This document shows, one piece after another, positions 24,416 through 37,800 of a stretch of 64,000 nucleotides of DNA (positions within the stretch are counted from its first letter, which is position 1; each line of letters opens with the position of its first letter). Position numbers and translations under genes: made by a program. This DNA comes from Mya arenaria (Eukaryota; Mollusca; Bivalvia; Myida; Myidae). The stretch is from the NCBI RefSeq assembly GCF_026914265.1, contig NC_069138.1, positions 29,017,262-29,081,261 on the forward strand, read 5' to 3'. The notes under the pieces are model-generated. The model was not told where the DNA came from, searched no databases, and saw only the letters and a program-made list of their open reading frames with translations.

Positions 24416-24764
24416 TCTTTATTTTTACCGCTATTGTTTCATTATTTATATGAATTTGAGAGAATGAACTTACTGACTTGACATGACTTGACGTGTTGAC
24501 ATGACCTGAGATAACACTGACACAGTCCATGCCATTGCTTGATTTGAAAACTAATGACGAGAAGCCAGTCGTTCTTTGCTTGTTACAATTTGGATTGAAA
24601 GTATTAACCACGGTGAATATTTCAAACGCCGTCCTCCATTGATCAATTGATGCCACGCTTGCCCAGTTGCGTCGAGAGGCGATTGCAAGGTGCATAGTTA
24701 CTTCGTTTTGGTGGCCATTGACACGGATATATAAATAAACCATACTATGGAAAACTTCCTTCAA
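24399..24764 (-). CDS. Hypothetical open frame, unrecognised
   Basis: A minus-strand frame of about 120 codons; its first ATG lies a few codons inside, giving about 114 aa. Composition is mixed, with no signal peptide, membrane segment or known motif that I can see. It overlaps the end of a MITE copy at its 3' end and has no paralogue in the window. It may be an old gene fragment or a chance frame. It is listed because it is among the longest unexplained frames. Confidence 0.15.
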   Translation of the reverse strand: MKEVFHSMVYLYIRVNGHQNEVTMHLAIASRRNWASVASIDQWRTAFEIFTVVNTFNPNCNKQRTTGFSSLVFKSSNGMDCVSVISGHVNTSSHVKSVSSFSQIHINNETIAVKIKTFRVI

Positions 24765-24838
24765 TGCCTATTAAGATGATTTTGAAGATATATTTCATCC
24801 GAGATCATATCCGCGATAATAATTGCACGGCCTCTAAA

Positions 24839-26733
24839 CGTCAGCTCCATCACTTTACGGTGGTGCAAAGAAAAAGAGCTGTCGACACTTCCGTGGTGGA
24901 GCTGTGCCATATATTTACATAAACAAACGTGAGTATGATTTATATTTTATTTGATAATTTCATTAAGCGGACATATTTCGAAAATCGGAGAATGTGGTAC
25001 CGTGTAAGAACACTTATACTGTACGCTGGTTACTATTTCGTTTCAATATTGTGCAAACTGTGGTGTCAGGAGCTATTCTCCCGAATCGAACTGGTGCATA
25101 TTTTGTGTCTGATTGCATAGCAAGTACATTTCGATGCTTACACACCCCGTAAGAACATTCTCACGCATGCAAACATAACTGTTATGTATAGTACTTATAC
25201 CGGAACACAACAAAACTGATAAGCACTTCTTAAAAAGGAAAAATGCATATATTTATAAAAGTGGTGGCGCTGTTGCCCTAGTGGTGGCGCTATCGAGCAT
25301 GTATTGCGCTTGAAGTAATATAAAATGTAAACGCTTTTGGAATGAATACAAAAGTTGCTATGTTTATTATTCATTGAACATTATGCTGGTTATGCATACT
25401 ACTTGCGGTAACAAAACTCTACGCGAACTACTCTACGCGAACTACCTTAACCTTACTGAAAACTAATTCGAAAATAAATGGCTAGGTGCTGTTAATTTTA
25501 CCATATAAGTATCTATCATGTGGGTCCGGTTATGAGAGAGGTATTCTTGCATACCGGACGTGTGTTCCCGGTCATTTGACCAGTGCTGGAAAATGCATCT
25601 TACACCACCATGTAAGATGAGTTATGCGCCACAACGCGCTACTTCTTATTTCTTTTATTGTATGGTTTATGAAAAGTACATTATGTAGTATTTCATTTCA
25701 ATAAAGCGCAATCAATTATAAGTATGCAATTAATTTAAAAAGATAATGAACAATCGTAATAACGCGATTTAAATAGTTACTATTTGACATCAATAGTGAT
25801 TTAAAATTACTGCGCTTTATGACGTCAGTAAACAACGTTTCACGCGCTTTTTGGTAAAATGTACAAAAGTGCGTTTTTACCTCAATTCTTCCACAAATTG
25901 ATAATTTTAGATATGCAAGAAAAAATATCAATCATGTTTTCCGGTACGGAAAGAAAAATCGGTCCTTCGGTCACGCTACGTGGCCGGTAACTCGGTAAAC
26001 CTCTTTACCGGCTTACGCGCGTGCACTCGGGTGGGATTTTCTATTCGTACCGGACACACATGATAGATACTTATATTTATATGGTAAAATTAACAGCACC
26101 TAGCCGTTTGTTTTCGAAATAGTTTTCAGTAAGGTTAAGGTAGTTCGCGTAGAAGTTTGTTTCCGCAAGTAGTATGCATAACCAGCATAATGTTCAATGA
26201 ATGATAAACATAGCAACTGTTGTATTCATTCCAAAAGCGTTAACTTTTTATATTACTTCGAATGCAAAACATACTCGATAGCGCCACCACTAGGGCAACA
26301 GCGCCACCACTTTTATAAATATGTGCATTTTTCCTTTTTAAGAAGTGCTTATCAGTTTTGTTGTGTTCCGGCATAAGTACTATACATAACAGTTATGTTT
26401 GCATGCGTGAGGATGTTCTTACGGGGTGTGTAAGCACCGAAATGTAATACCTATGCAATCAGATCACAAAATATACACAAGTCCGATTCGGGAGGAAAGC
26501 TCCTGACACCACAGTTTGCACAATATTGAAACGAAATAGTAACCAGCGTACAGTAGAAGTGTTCTTACACGGTACCACATTCTCCGACTTTCGAAATATG
26601 TCAGTAAAATGAATTTATCAAATAAAATATAAATCATACTCACGTTTGTTCATGTAAACATAGGGCACAGCTCCACCACGGAAGTGTCGACAGCTCTTTT
26701 TCTTTGCACCACCGTAAAGTGGTGGAGCTGGCG
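24839..26733. mobile_element. Foldback element with arms of about 690 bp
   Basis: The left arm 24839-25530 and right arm 26049-26733 are reverse complements with scattered mismatches, around a 518-bp spacer. Paired landmarks include gtcagctccatcactttacg with its complement at 26712-26731, gtggtggcgctgttgcccta near 25261 with its complement near 26280, and atctatcatgtgggtccggt at 25511 with its complement near 26049. The spacer holds AT-rich sequence and ccggt phrases but no credible gene. Structure fits a foldback-type non-autonomous element. A target duplication is not evident. Confidence 0.75.
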
Positions 26734-27361
26734 TTCACAGGCCATGAATTGAATTGGCAGAATTTCCCGATAACTGCCGAACACGGGCGGAGGACCATTG
26801 GTGATATTGTCCGTGACTACACGTAGACTAATAGAGTTCTTCAATCAATTATATTTCCTATTCAAACATTTCGCTATCCTTAATATATCAACATGTTCGT
26901 TTATAATTATGTCTGTGTTGTTGATGATCGAACAGTGGCCCATCTATTATTCATATCATTTACTATTTAAAATGTTTCTGTCACCACCCTATGTTACTGA
27001 GTTAGTCAATAAGGTCATATTAGTTTTGTTTTGATTCTAGCCCGTAATAACAATTTATAGAACCAGGAAATCGGCAGAATGATACAATCTTTGTAAAATA
27101 GATTTCAGATAAAATAATTTTCTTTGTGTAAACACAACAAATAATTTATTTTTAAGCTACGAATGCGACAATAGCTATTCCAATAGTATGTATGTATGCT
27201 CGAAGTCTCCAGGTTGCAAAGGTCATTGAAAATATCTTATTTGTTTTTATAATGATCTCAACTACTCAAATAAAACGTCCCGATACCTGTACTACCAACA
27301 AGAGAGCGATTGCTCCTAAAGGATAGAAATAAAATTACTCGTTAGGAAAGGATTTATTATC
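26734..27361. other. Region upstream of gene B, no promoter recognised
   Basis: AT-rich. No TATA or CAAT arrangement is conserved with the upstream of gene A beyond the few bases next to the proposed ATG. Confidence 0.35.
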
Positions 27362-28825
27362 ATGAAAGTTCTTGGATGTTATGGTAAGATTTGTTAATTT
27401 TTTAATTAAGATGACTTAAGTTTAATTTTAGCTGTATTTGTTTTACAACGAATGTAAAGTAATATTTATGCAAAGTCGTCACTTTCGTTTGCACATTGAT
27501 GCGAGAGAGTGGTGTTTTGTGTTGTTTTGGAAACCGGAGAACCGGGAAAATACCCAATTGTCTGGTTTGTTGACAAACTTGGCACCAGGGCTTGCATTTT
27601 TAGCAGTAGTTATTGTAGTTTTATCTGTAACCTTCTGATGTATTTACATTGTATTTTTTTTATAGAATAGACCGTTTTTCATACAACTTATTTTGTCCTT
27701 CCTTAACTTAAGTCAATTTCCTACAATTTTCATAGTCAAATATGAAAAGAGGTATAAGCGTTTTTAGTATACAAGTATGCATTCTTGACAAACTTATTTA
27801 AACTGAAGTATTTCAGATATTGTAAAGGCATTGTAACAAATGTTAAGAGAGATACTTAATTTATGCTTAAGGAAAATGACTTAAGTTTGGGAACGACATG
27901 GTGTTACACGAATACGAGTTTTACATAAAACTGATGCTGTATGTCAAGTGTATGTACATTGTAAGTGCGAAAATAAGCAAACATTATCAAGGAAAAGAAT
28001 ATTGTATTGTTGTACAAGGTTTAAATATATGTATGTTTATAATACAAAAACGTTGCAGTATGGGGAACAGTATGTCAACGAGAATGAACAATATTAAGAT
28101 GAAGTAAGATGAAGTATTAAGAAGTTGTAGTTATTAGGCGGACTATTAGGCTCTGCAATTATGTTTATATTATACATATATTCCTTTTAAATAAACTCAG
28201 TGACAATGAATTGGGTCTAATCTTATATGGTCCGGTCACGTGGTCCAGAATGCGTCCAAAATATTAAACTCTCACGACAATTGACAGACATGCTGAACAT
28301 GTTTTTCGCAATTGTATGCCAGTATCATAGACTGAAAAAGCAGACCCCCAAAAAAGTGCAATAATTTCAACCACCATCGTACTTGGATTTTAAACTGAAT
28401 GGGGAGGTGAAAATAATACCAATAACAATCGGAACCTCTCGGCTATTTTCCATCACAAACAACATCATTAATATGACGTTGCATTAGCAGTTAAATGTTA
28501 ACAATTCTAACTTTGTAAACCGTCTATATACATCCGATGGAAAATGGCCGAGGTGTTCCTCTTGTACAAATATGTGGTGATGTAAATTTGTCTTTTTTAC
28601 TACAAAGGGGCACCTAGTGTTCGAATGCTACACATAGTGAGGCGGATGACTGCGCAGATGTTTCGAAACGCTGCAGCGTTGGGAGTTGGGCTCGTTTGCG
28701 TGTCCATGATGACGTTGTGCATAGTGTATCAATGCAGGTGTACAACCAGGGTGCTTCCAGAATTTCGTAGGTTATCTTCTAATTTTTATACTGCAAATAT
28801 TTGTTTTTGAGCATATGCGAGTATG

Positions 28826-28898
<73 letters not shown>

Positions 28899-31800
28899 CC
28901 GCCGGCCTGAGAAAACGAACCTTATCGCATTTCCGAGATATTGACGGAATTGCACGAAAACTCCCGAAGAAATGCGGAAGTAAATACATAAAATAAAAAA
29001 AAGTAACTGTTTGAAAAAGTCAATTTTTATGGCGAAAACACCATAATATTTTATATTTCGATGTATCAGAAGGTTGAAAGATGGACGATTTAGAAGTAAG
29101 TATAATTCCATTCATGAAATATACTTAAAATTGATTTTATTCCCCTTTTATTTTCAATCGTCTGCAAGTGAAAACTAAAGACGCTTTCTCAAAGTAATAA
29201 TGCAGAAAGGTAAGCATATGGTTCATATAAAAGTTAATTTATATAAAAAACTGTTTAAATAATGATAAATGTAAACATGTAGAATTATAATCATGTATTT
29301 CTCAGTAAACAATGGACAGAATACCAACATTTTTTCTAAATAAACGTGTTCGGTAAACTCCGTACGATAGTGTATGTGCGCTTATCGATAAATCAATACC
29401 TTGATGCATTGCTTTCTAAGCTAGTGGGGAAAAGCTCAGACGGTTAAGCGCATGTCTTGTAATCATACGTTCCAGGTTCGATTCCGGAATGAAGCTTTAA
29501 TTTTTAATAAATTTTTAGATTTTTTTTTTTACAGCTGATACAGCGATTCTATGACGAAATCTTTGGACACAATTCAACGATATCAAGACATTCACATGAA
29601 ATTGAACTACCTAGAGGTATCCTTAACTGTTCATTGACGCTAAATGACAATTGTTTAATAATAAGTTAAAATAACATACATGCAATTTAATTTCATGATT
29701 TTTTTTTTGAAAACTAAATCATCATTGCTATTTTAAGAATTCACACTATTTGAATACATAAGCAATTATTTTGCAGTAGATGTGTGGATCTTATTTGTTT
29801 ATTCGCAATAATAAAGTTATATAACGTTGCAATACATTATTTTAGTTTGTATATTATGGGCAAACATAACTTACTAGGGATACTCTCTTTCATTGCAGTA
29901 ACGTCTGATGATGAAAATGATGACAATCAAGTGGCATCAGAAAATGTAAATGATCATGTTATCTCGGAACATGATGATGACATACCAATAGTAGAATCAT
30001 GCGACACATTAGCGACTGGCTGCGATTGTACTTCTATGTGCATGGACTCTATTGACCGTGAAGCTGCCCAAGCCCATATTGACAATATAAGGCAGTATAC
30101 AAAGGAAGAAAAGGACTTATATATAATGGGAGCATTAAACCGGATAAATTCAGATAAAAAACGAAGCCGGTATGGTGATCGTCAGCGTACGCGATACGAC
30201 TATAAGTTTGAGGGTAATGTTGTTTGTAAGAAAACATTCATGTGTGTGTATGACATCGGCCCAACTCATCTCAAGAACCTCTTAAAACATGTTAACGAGA
30301 ATGGAAATGTTCCCCGTTGTCATGGAAACCAAGGCCGGCGGCCCATTCATGCGTTAACTTTTCAAGAAATTGAAAATGTAATATCATTTTTAAAGAATGT
30401 TGCAATTGATGAAGGACTTCCCATGCCTGCAGCACCCAGAGGGAGAGCCAATGACGCACCAGTTTTCCTCCACAGCTCCACCACAAAGATGAAAATGCAT
30501 AAATTATATGAAAAATCGTGCATTGAAGCAGCCACAAAATGTATTAAATATAGGACGTTCTGCAGATTGTGGCATGAGCTTTGTCCAAACATCAAGGTAA
30601 GTAGTACTTAGCACATCATGCTGCATAAGTTATTCACATTTTTCATTTCATCAGCTTTTTTATATATGTTTTGTCCAAACATTGTGCACCATCATTGACA
30701 CTAAACGGAGTGCCACGGATGTAAATCTTTTCAAACAATTGGTTAAGCACGTTTCTAAAAGGTAAGCCGACCGACATGTACAGAAATGTAATACAGTATT
30801 CAGTGTAGAATAGAAATACATGGGAAGAACAGCTTTTTTTTCAATGATCATGTAGAGCGGTACATCAAAGAATCTTCTGTATGTATTATATTAAGAATGC
30901 GATAGTTATTTTTTTATTCGAGATGAATGTATTCGTTTCTAGCTCAGTGATAAATAAAACGTTAACAACCTAAATAATAACTTTTTAAAATATTCAATTC
31001 TTTTACAGATCGCCACTCCCCAAGAGGACGTGTGTGTCACGTGCGAGATGTCACGGAAAGGACTCGCTGATGCCACGACAGACGACGAGAAGCTAGCTGC
31101 TGCATCAGCTCTCGAGAAACACATCAATGCGACCAGAAAAGAGCACAAGGTATTTTATTGGTGTTGAAGTTATTATTATGATAAGTTTATTATTCAATGG
31201 AAATATATTGAAAGAAGAACTTCGTTCGGCTACACTATATATGTTTGCCCTCCTAATGTACTTCTTCGGGTTGTCAAGTTAGCGCAGTGGTTAGCGCACT
31301 CGCTTCTCACCTAGGCGACCCGAGTTCGATTCCCGGCTCGGGCGCATGTGAGTTTGGTTGTGGTCACCAAGCCGGACAAGTGGGTTCTCCGGTTCCCCCC
31401 ACAACACAAGACCACACTCTCGCGTGAAATCGGACCAACAAGAGTGATTAATATAATGTTGTAATAACTTGTTTCACAATCGTTGTAAAATATGTTTAAA
31501 CTAATGTACTTCGATGCAATTTCAATGAAAACAGTCGCTGAAATTAGACTATATTTGTTTAACATTTGTATTGAATGAGCTAAATATTTCATACTTTCAT
31601 AAAATTATATGTACATGTCTTTGTATTCAAGGTAGGTAGGTGTACAAAGACTGCGTTACTACTGCTATGGACGAATTGAGAGGCACGGGTCGCCCTACAG
31701 AGCCAGTCGAGCCATGCTCAACTGACTTTCAGCATGCACATTACACGTTCGACTTTGCTCAGAATTTGTGCCTGCCACATCACAGTCGCCAGATGGGACC

Positions 31801-34800
31801 TATGTACTTTGTCACTCCTAGGTAATAAGTCAAATATTTTCGTTTAGAAGCATTATTTTTTAATGACTCTGACCTTTGCGCCTAAATAAGTGTTTTCACC
31901 CGTTTTTATGTGACAATATCGTATCTCTAAATAGTTGATTTCCGAAAACAGATTCTGACTATTTAACAAGATGTTAAATACATCTATTTACAGAAAAGTT
32001 CATTTATTCGGGTTTCGGGACGACGCCCTTCCGATTCAGTATAATTTTCTAATCGACGAAGCCGAGACTATGATGCAGGATGGAGGTGGCATTCACGGGC
32101 CAGATGCTGTTATTTCGCTCGTGGATTACGCTCTGACAGAGTTTGGGCACGGGGAGCGAGTGACTACTCTTCATGCGGACAATTGTGGCGGTAATTAAAG
32201 CTGCAATCTCACAGATATGCCAATAGTACAACTGTTTTATTTTTTATTTTTGTAATTGATTGCTGACAAATAATCAGATCTCTGATTGTCATATTTCCGT
32301 TCGAAAATCAATGTTACATGGCTTAAACCGTTATTAACGGGTTACGAAAATTGCATAAAATATCAATCTTTGAACTTCAATATATTTTAGTAATTAGTAT
32401 AATTGGTTATTTCTAAAACTTAATAATTTTCAGGACAAAACAAAAACCGCTACCTGCTAGCGTACTTCTGCTGGAGGACCATGATCGGCCTTAACGAGGA
32501 GATACGCTATTTGATGCAGGTAGCAGGTCATGCCAGGTGCATAATAGACGCTGGGTTCGGGCGAATCAAGGCGCTTTACAGGCGAACGGACTGTGAAACC
32601 TTGAGCGACCTAGGTTAGTTAAAAAGAAGTATTCTCATTCAACAAAAACAACAGACTGATTTAAGTTTATTTAAATCAAATGATTGAACAAAAACATCGA
32701 AATTATATCGTGAATGTGGTAATTTTTATTAATCATTTTCAGAAAACGTTGTTGCATCTTCTTCAACTACAAATGAGGCTGTCCTTTACAAGAAACCTGA
32801 CGGGACCTCGAGGTTTGAATGGCGGGAATGGAAGACATTTCTTGGGGAACAGTTTCGTGCACTAAAAGGAATAAGGTCATATCAGCAGTTCCGATTCACC
32901 TCTGAGTCGCCTGGCATCATTTTTTTGAAGAAAGGAGAAGACAACGAGGAGACGAGCTACTGTGTGTTACGTGGTGGAAATGTATTGCGAAGTAGACCGC
33001 AGGAAGTACAAGCTGCTGGTTTAAGCCGCGAGCGCCAGGCATACTTGGCAACTCACGTGCGAAAATACTTGCGGGCGAAGAACAAGGACACAACATGTCC
33101 GCTTTCTGAGGAATAGTGCCAAGTGTCTGACATCACTGAATAAGTGGACATATTTTGCGTGTGAATTGCTATTGTGCTGTTGTTTGTTGTTAAAATACAG
33201 ATTGTAACGTTTATGTACACATAGTTATTGAACATTGATAATTTAATGTTTTTTTGTGTGTTTTTTTTAAATGCTAAAGACGATGGCTTGAAAACACACT
33301 TCAAGATACTCTGCGAAACATATACATACAGCGTTTATTAAGGTAATATCACTACGGGAGATCCTTCAATATGTTTTATCAAATATCAGAATAATTATAT
33401 TAATTAATAGAAAATTTACCAAAAATTGTTGAAAAATAAGCCAGCGATATTTTCATTCTAAATAGCAGTCCTCGTTGCCATGGTTACATCAACATTTATG
33501 CAGTGTTTGTGCAGTTACCGAAATACTTTTCTATTGTTACCATTCAGTTAAAGTTTCAATTTTTTACCAATAATTGCATGACAGTAAACTAGCAAATGAT
33601 TATATGTCTTCGTTTTTGTTTTGTTCAACGTTCCAAGATCGGCATGGTGATGGTCTTTGATATTGAAATTAAGCATTAAAAAAATTATGCATTTCAATTT
33701 AGTTGGTATTTTTAGAACACACAGAAATTGTACTTTGTATTTTTGCAAAAAAAAAATTTTTGATAAAATATGCGATAAGGGTCGTTTTCACAGGCCGGCG
33801 GTCATATATATATTGTGCTCACAATATGTTTAGTTGAATTCTGAACATCGAGAGCAAAAATGTTTTCAATGTCACTTTGAACATTTGCACTTCCGTCCAT
33901 TCATATTGTTATTAATGTGTCGCAGTTAAGTAAAATGATTAGAGAAGATTGATTGTTAAACTAAACTTACCTACTAATTTCATTCATATTATTTATTTTT
34001 CTTTCTTAGTTATTCAATGTTTTATTGAATCACCAGTGACAAAATCTTAATGATGGTGTTAAAGATTTACAATTTCATTTTCCATAATATAAAAAAGATA
34101 CCTATGCGACTGTAATCTATGAAGTGTTACAAAATACAAAACTTTATTTCGAATCTTCGAATGCCAAACCATACAACAAGTAAAGAAAAAAGGGTTTATA
34201 AGGTAATATTCATTTTAAGCTATATTCAGTTTTAGTGCATACATTTCATTTCCACTCTAAAAATTGAAACTATCATTGCCATTGGTGTTAATTTTTTGAT
34301 AATGTGTTTCATTTTTTTTTCGCTTTATTTTGCAAGTTTCGTACAACTTAGGATCATTCGGTTTTGAAATGCATTTACGCTTGAAAGCCTTTAAAGCTGC
34401 ACTCTCACAGATTGACCGTTTTGACAACTCTTTTATGTTTTGTCTTGAAATGAGCAATTTTGTACGTAAATATGTGGAAACCAGTAAGATAAGACTGGTC
34501 ACAAAAGATCAGATCGCAGTTTTTCATATTTACGTTCGAAAATTGGTGTGTTATGGCCAACAGCGTTAGTAACGCTTTAAGCAAAATATCGACAGTTTTT
34601 CTAACAATTGAAATCTGTTATATTGAAAGTTATATGACTGAATTTAAGGCATTGATGCCAAAATTAGATGATTCTGAAACCCTATTTTTTTTCGAAATGT
34701 CAAAACTGTCAATCTGTGAGAACGAAGCTTTAAGGACATAACAATGAATAAATAACATAAATAAATCTAACAAAAATGATTTCCCAAACCGATAATACTA

Positions 34801-37800
34801 TATGTGACTGTTATCTGATCCCGTCCTACAATAACTGCTAAAATATTGCAAACTAAATCCTAGTATAAAAATTAAAGTGACACTCTCTTATTCAAAATCA
34901 ACACATACACATGTATAACAAAAATGAATTTCGAGCGACAAATCTTGAACTACTTACTAAATAATGCATTTATGGAAAACATTAATTACTGATAACAAAA
35001 TTTTAACAGTGTATTTAATAACTGAAAAACAAAAACAATAAATATTTGATTGGTGAATGCTAAAAGATCTACAGTGATCTACTGTAGTCTTATAAGGTAG
35101 AAATACCGTGTTTTCTGCACAATTCTTTTAAATTAAACTCGGAATTTACTCATCCTGTCTGATATATTTAACAAATTGCATCAATTGTGGTAAATCTTAT
35201 TTGGGAGTAATAGTGCATCTTTAACCCAAAATACTAAAACTACTGTTGCAAAGTTTAAATCAATACTCCGTGTTTAATGACACAGAGTGCGAGTATTGAA
35301 CACATCGAACAGTAAATATACAAATAAGTTAAGTGGCGTGACTTGATTTCTTCATAAACAATATTGATGCTAGTTTTGAATACTTTCATTGTCAGCGTAA
35401 CAATAAGAATTAAAAATCGATTCATAAAGCATTGATCACTTATTTATTTTAACATTACCATTATTTACATTTACTTAACGGAAGCTATCGTAAATAAACA
35501 TTGGATTTGTTCATAAATTATTTAACCATGTTTGAGAGTAATTTCTTTGTGTTGTTAGGGTAAACATTACCTCCCATATTTACCCATCGATAACCAGTAA
35601 TATGTGCCGTTCAACAACTACCGGACTAGCAATAAAACATGCACTGGCGATGTTCAATTTGAGGCAACTTGATTTATTATCGTCTCATACGGTGGCGAAT
35701 ATAATTTCGGTTTGTTGCTGTTATATATTTGATAAATACTCCTAAGCAATCTATGTTTTAATAATCCTTGAAAAAAAATGCAAAATAAGATTTATCTCGA
35801 AGATAATAAGCATTGGTTCCATTTATTTCCATTATTTTTGAAAAAGCCCAGAAGTTTAAAAAAAAATAAAAAATGTTGAAATCATTTTTCGCACAATTTT
35901 ATCACAACAAAACCATGTTTCAAAAAATCTCTTTCTGCATCCTTGTCTTATGTACCATTTCGCGAAATATCAAGCATAGACTCACTGGAAAGGTTTTGAT
36001 TTGATCTGTTCAGTTTTTTTATTTTTGTGTGTATTTTAGTGCGAAAACAACAAGAAGAAAACCTAAATGTGCCTCGAATATCCTTCTTTTCCAGGTTTTA
36101 ACAAATTTAAAGACCCTTCTACCTCTATTTGAGACTGTATTAACTTTATATACAAGTTCGAAGCCTTATGTACACGTTGAAATGAGGATCAAACGTTTTT
36201 GAAGTAAAGCCTTTATTGTTGCAGAAACAACAAAAATAATGTTAAATTGCTAAAAATTAACAACGAATTGTTAGATCAAAAGAATTATTTCGTAGAAAAA
36301 ATAATAATTTGTTCTTAATATAATTTCAATTTCAATGTCACTTGGGCGTATCGTTAATACAATAAAAACTACAGGGGCAAGCCCAGTAGTCGAACATTCA
36401 AAAATAAACCCAGTTTAGGGGCACAAGGCAAGGCACAAACGACAATGAGCTATAGACACAGACGACAATGAGCTATAGACACAGACGACAATGAGCTATA
36501 GACACAGACGACAATGAGCTATAGACACAGACGACAATGAGATATAGACACAAACGACAATGAGCTATAGACACAGACGACAATGAGATATAGACTCAAA
36601 CGACACTGAGCTATAGACACAGACGACAATGAGCTATAGACACAAACGACAATGAGCTATAGACACAGACGACAATGAGCTATAGACACAGACGACAATG
36701 AGCTATAGACACAGACGACAATGAGCTAAAGACACAAACGACAATGAGCTATAGACACAGACGACAATGGGCTATAAACACAGACGACAATGAACTATAG
36801 ACACAGACGACAATGGGCTATAGACACAGACGACAATGAGCTATAGACACAGACGATAATGGGCTGTGTGTCAATGGGCTATAGACACAGAAGACAATGA
36901 GCTAGAAACACAGACGACAATGAGCTATAGACACAAACGACAATGAGCTGTAGACACAAACGACAATGAGCTATAGACACAAACGACAATGAGCTATATA
37001 CACAAACGACAATGAGCTATAGACACAAACAACAATGAGCTATAGACACAAACGACAATGAGATATAGACACAAACGACAATGAGCTATAGACACAAACG
37101 ACACAAACGGCAATGAGCTATAGACACAAACGACAATGAGCTATAGACACAAACTACAATGAGCTATAGCCACAAACGACAATGAGCTATAGACACAAAC
37201 GAAAAAATGAGATATAGACACAAACGACAATAAGCTATAGACACAAACCACACAAACGACAATGAGCTATAGACACAAACGACAATGAGCTATAGACACA
37301 GACGATAATGAGCTATAGACACAAACGACAATGAGCTATAGACACAAACGACAATGAGCTATAGACACAAACGACAATGAGATATAGACACAGACGACAA
37401 TGAGCTATAGACACAAACCACACAAACGACAATGAGCTATAGACACAAACGACAATGAGCTATAGACATAGACGACAATGAGCTATAGGCACAAACGACA
37501 ATGAACTATAGACACAAACGACAATGAGCTATAGGCACATACGACAATGAGCTATGGACACAAGCACATACACAAATACAACCATAAAAACACCACAAAC
37601 AAGCAATACCCTCACCAAAAACCGCTTTTTCGTTAAATAATGGAATAAGACAGGGAAAATAAATAATTGATAATTTTATTACTGGAATGCGTCATATTAC
37701 TCGCAAATCAAGGTGTGTTATTTACACTCTTCTGATTGTAATTAAGAAAGAACATGGAGACACAAAACAACACATTTAAGCAGTTTAAAGGAGTCCTACT

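Larger units (their letters stand above)
28897..33803 (+). mobile_element. Intact 4.9-kb DNA transposon, 34-bp TIRs, unclassified family
   Basis: The left terminal repeat is 28897-28930 and the right is 33770-33803. Both begin GACCGCCGGCCTG when read inward and match at 32 of 34 positions. Flanks are AT repeats on both sides, so a target duplication of up to about 10 bp is possible but unreadable. The element is 4907 bp, with about 180 bp before and 690 bp after the coding exons. It encodes one multi-exon protein (next entry). Its introns hold a SINE, a MITE family 1 relic and a tRNA-like fragment. No described superfamily with these ends and this protein comes to mind. Confidence 0.85.

Noticed and set aside
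28779..29111. Antisense frame with a long tyrosine/isoleucine run
   Set aside because: It translates an AT microsatellite and the left end of the transposon.
29418..29490. Functional tRNA-Thr gene
   Set aside because: The anticodon stem has mismatches at both ends and the acceptor stem does not pair.
31268..31345. Functional tRNA gene
   Set aside because: A and B boxes are present, but the segment continues into a SINE body and is flanked by a 12-bp target duplication.
36432..37565. CRISPR-like array
   Set aside because: The units are contiguous 23-bp repeats with no unique spacers, in an animal intron.
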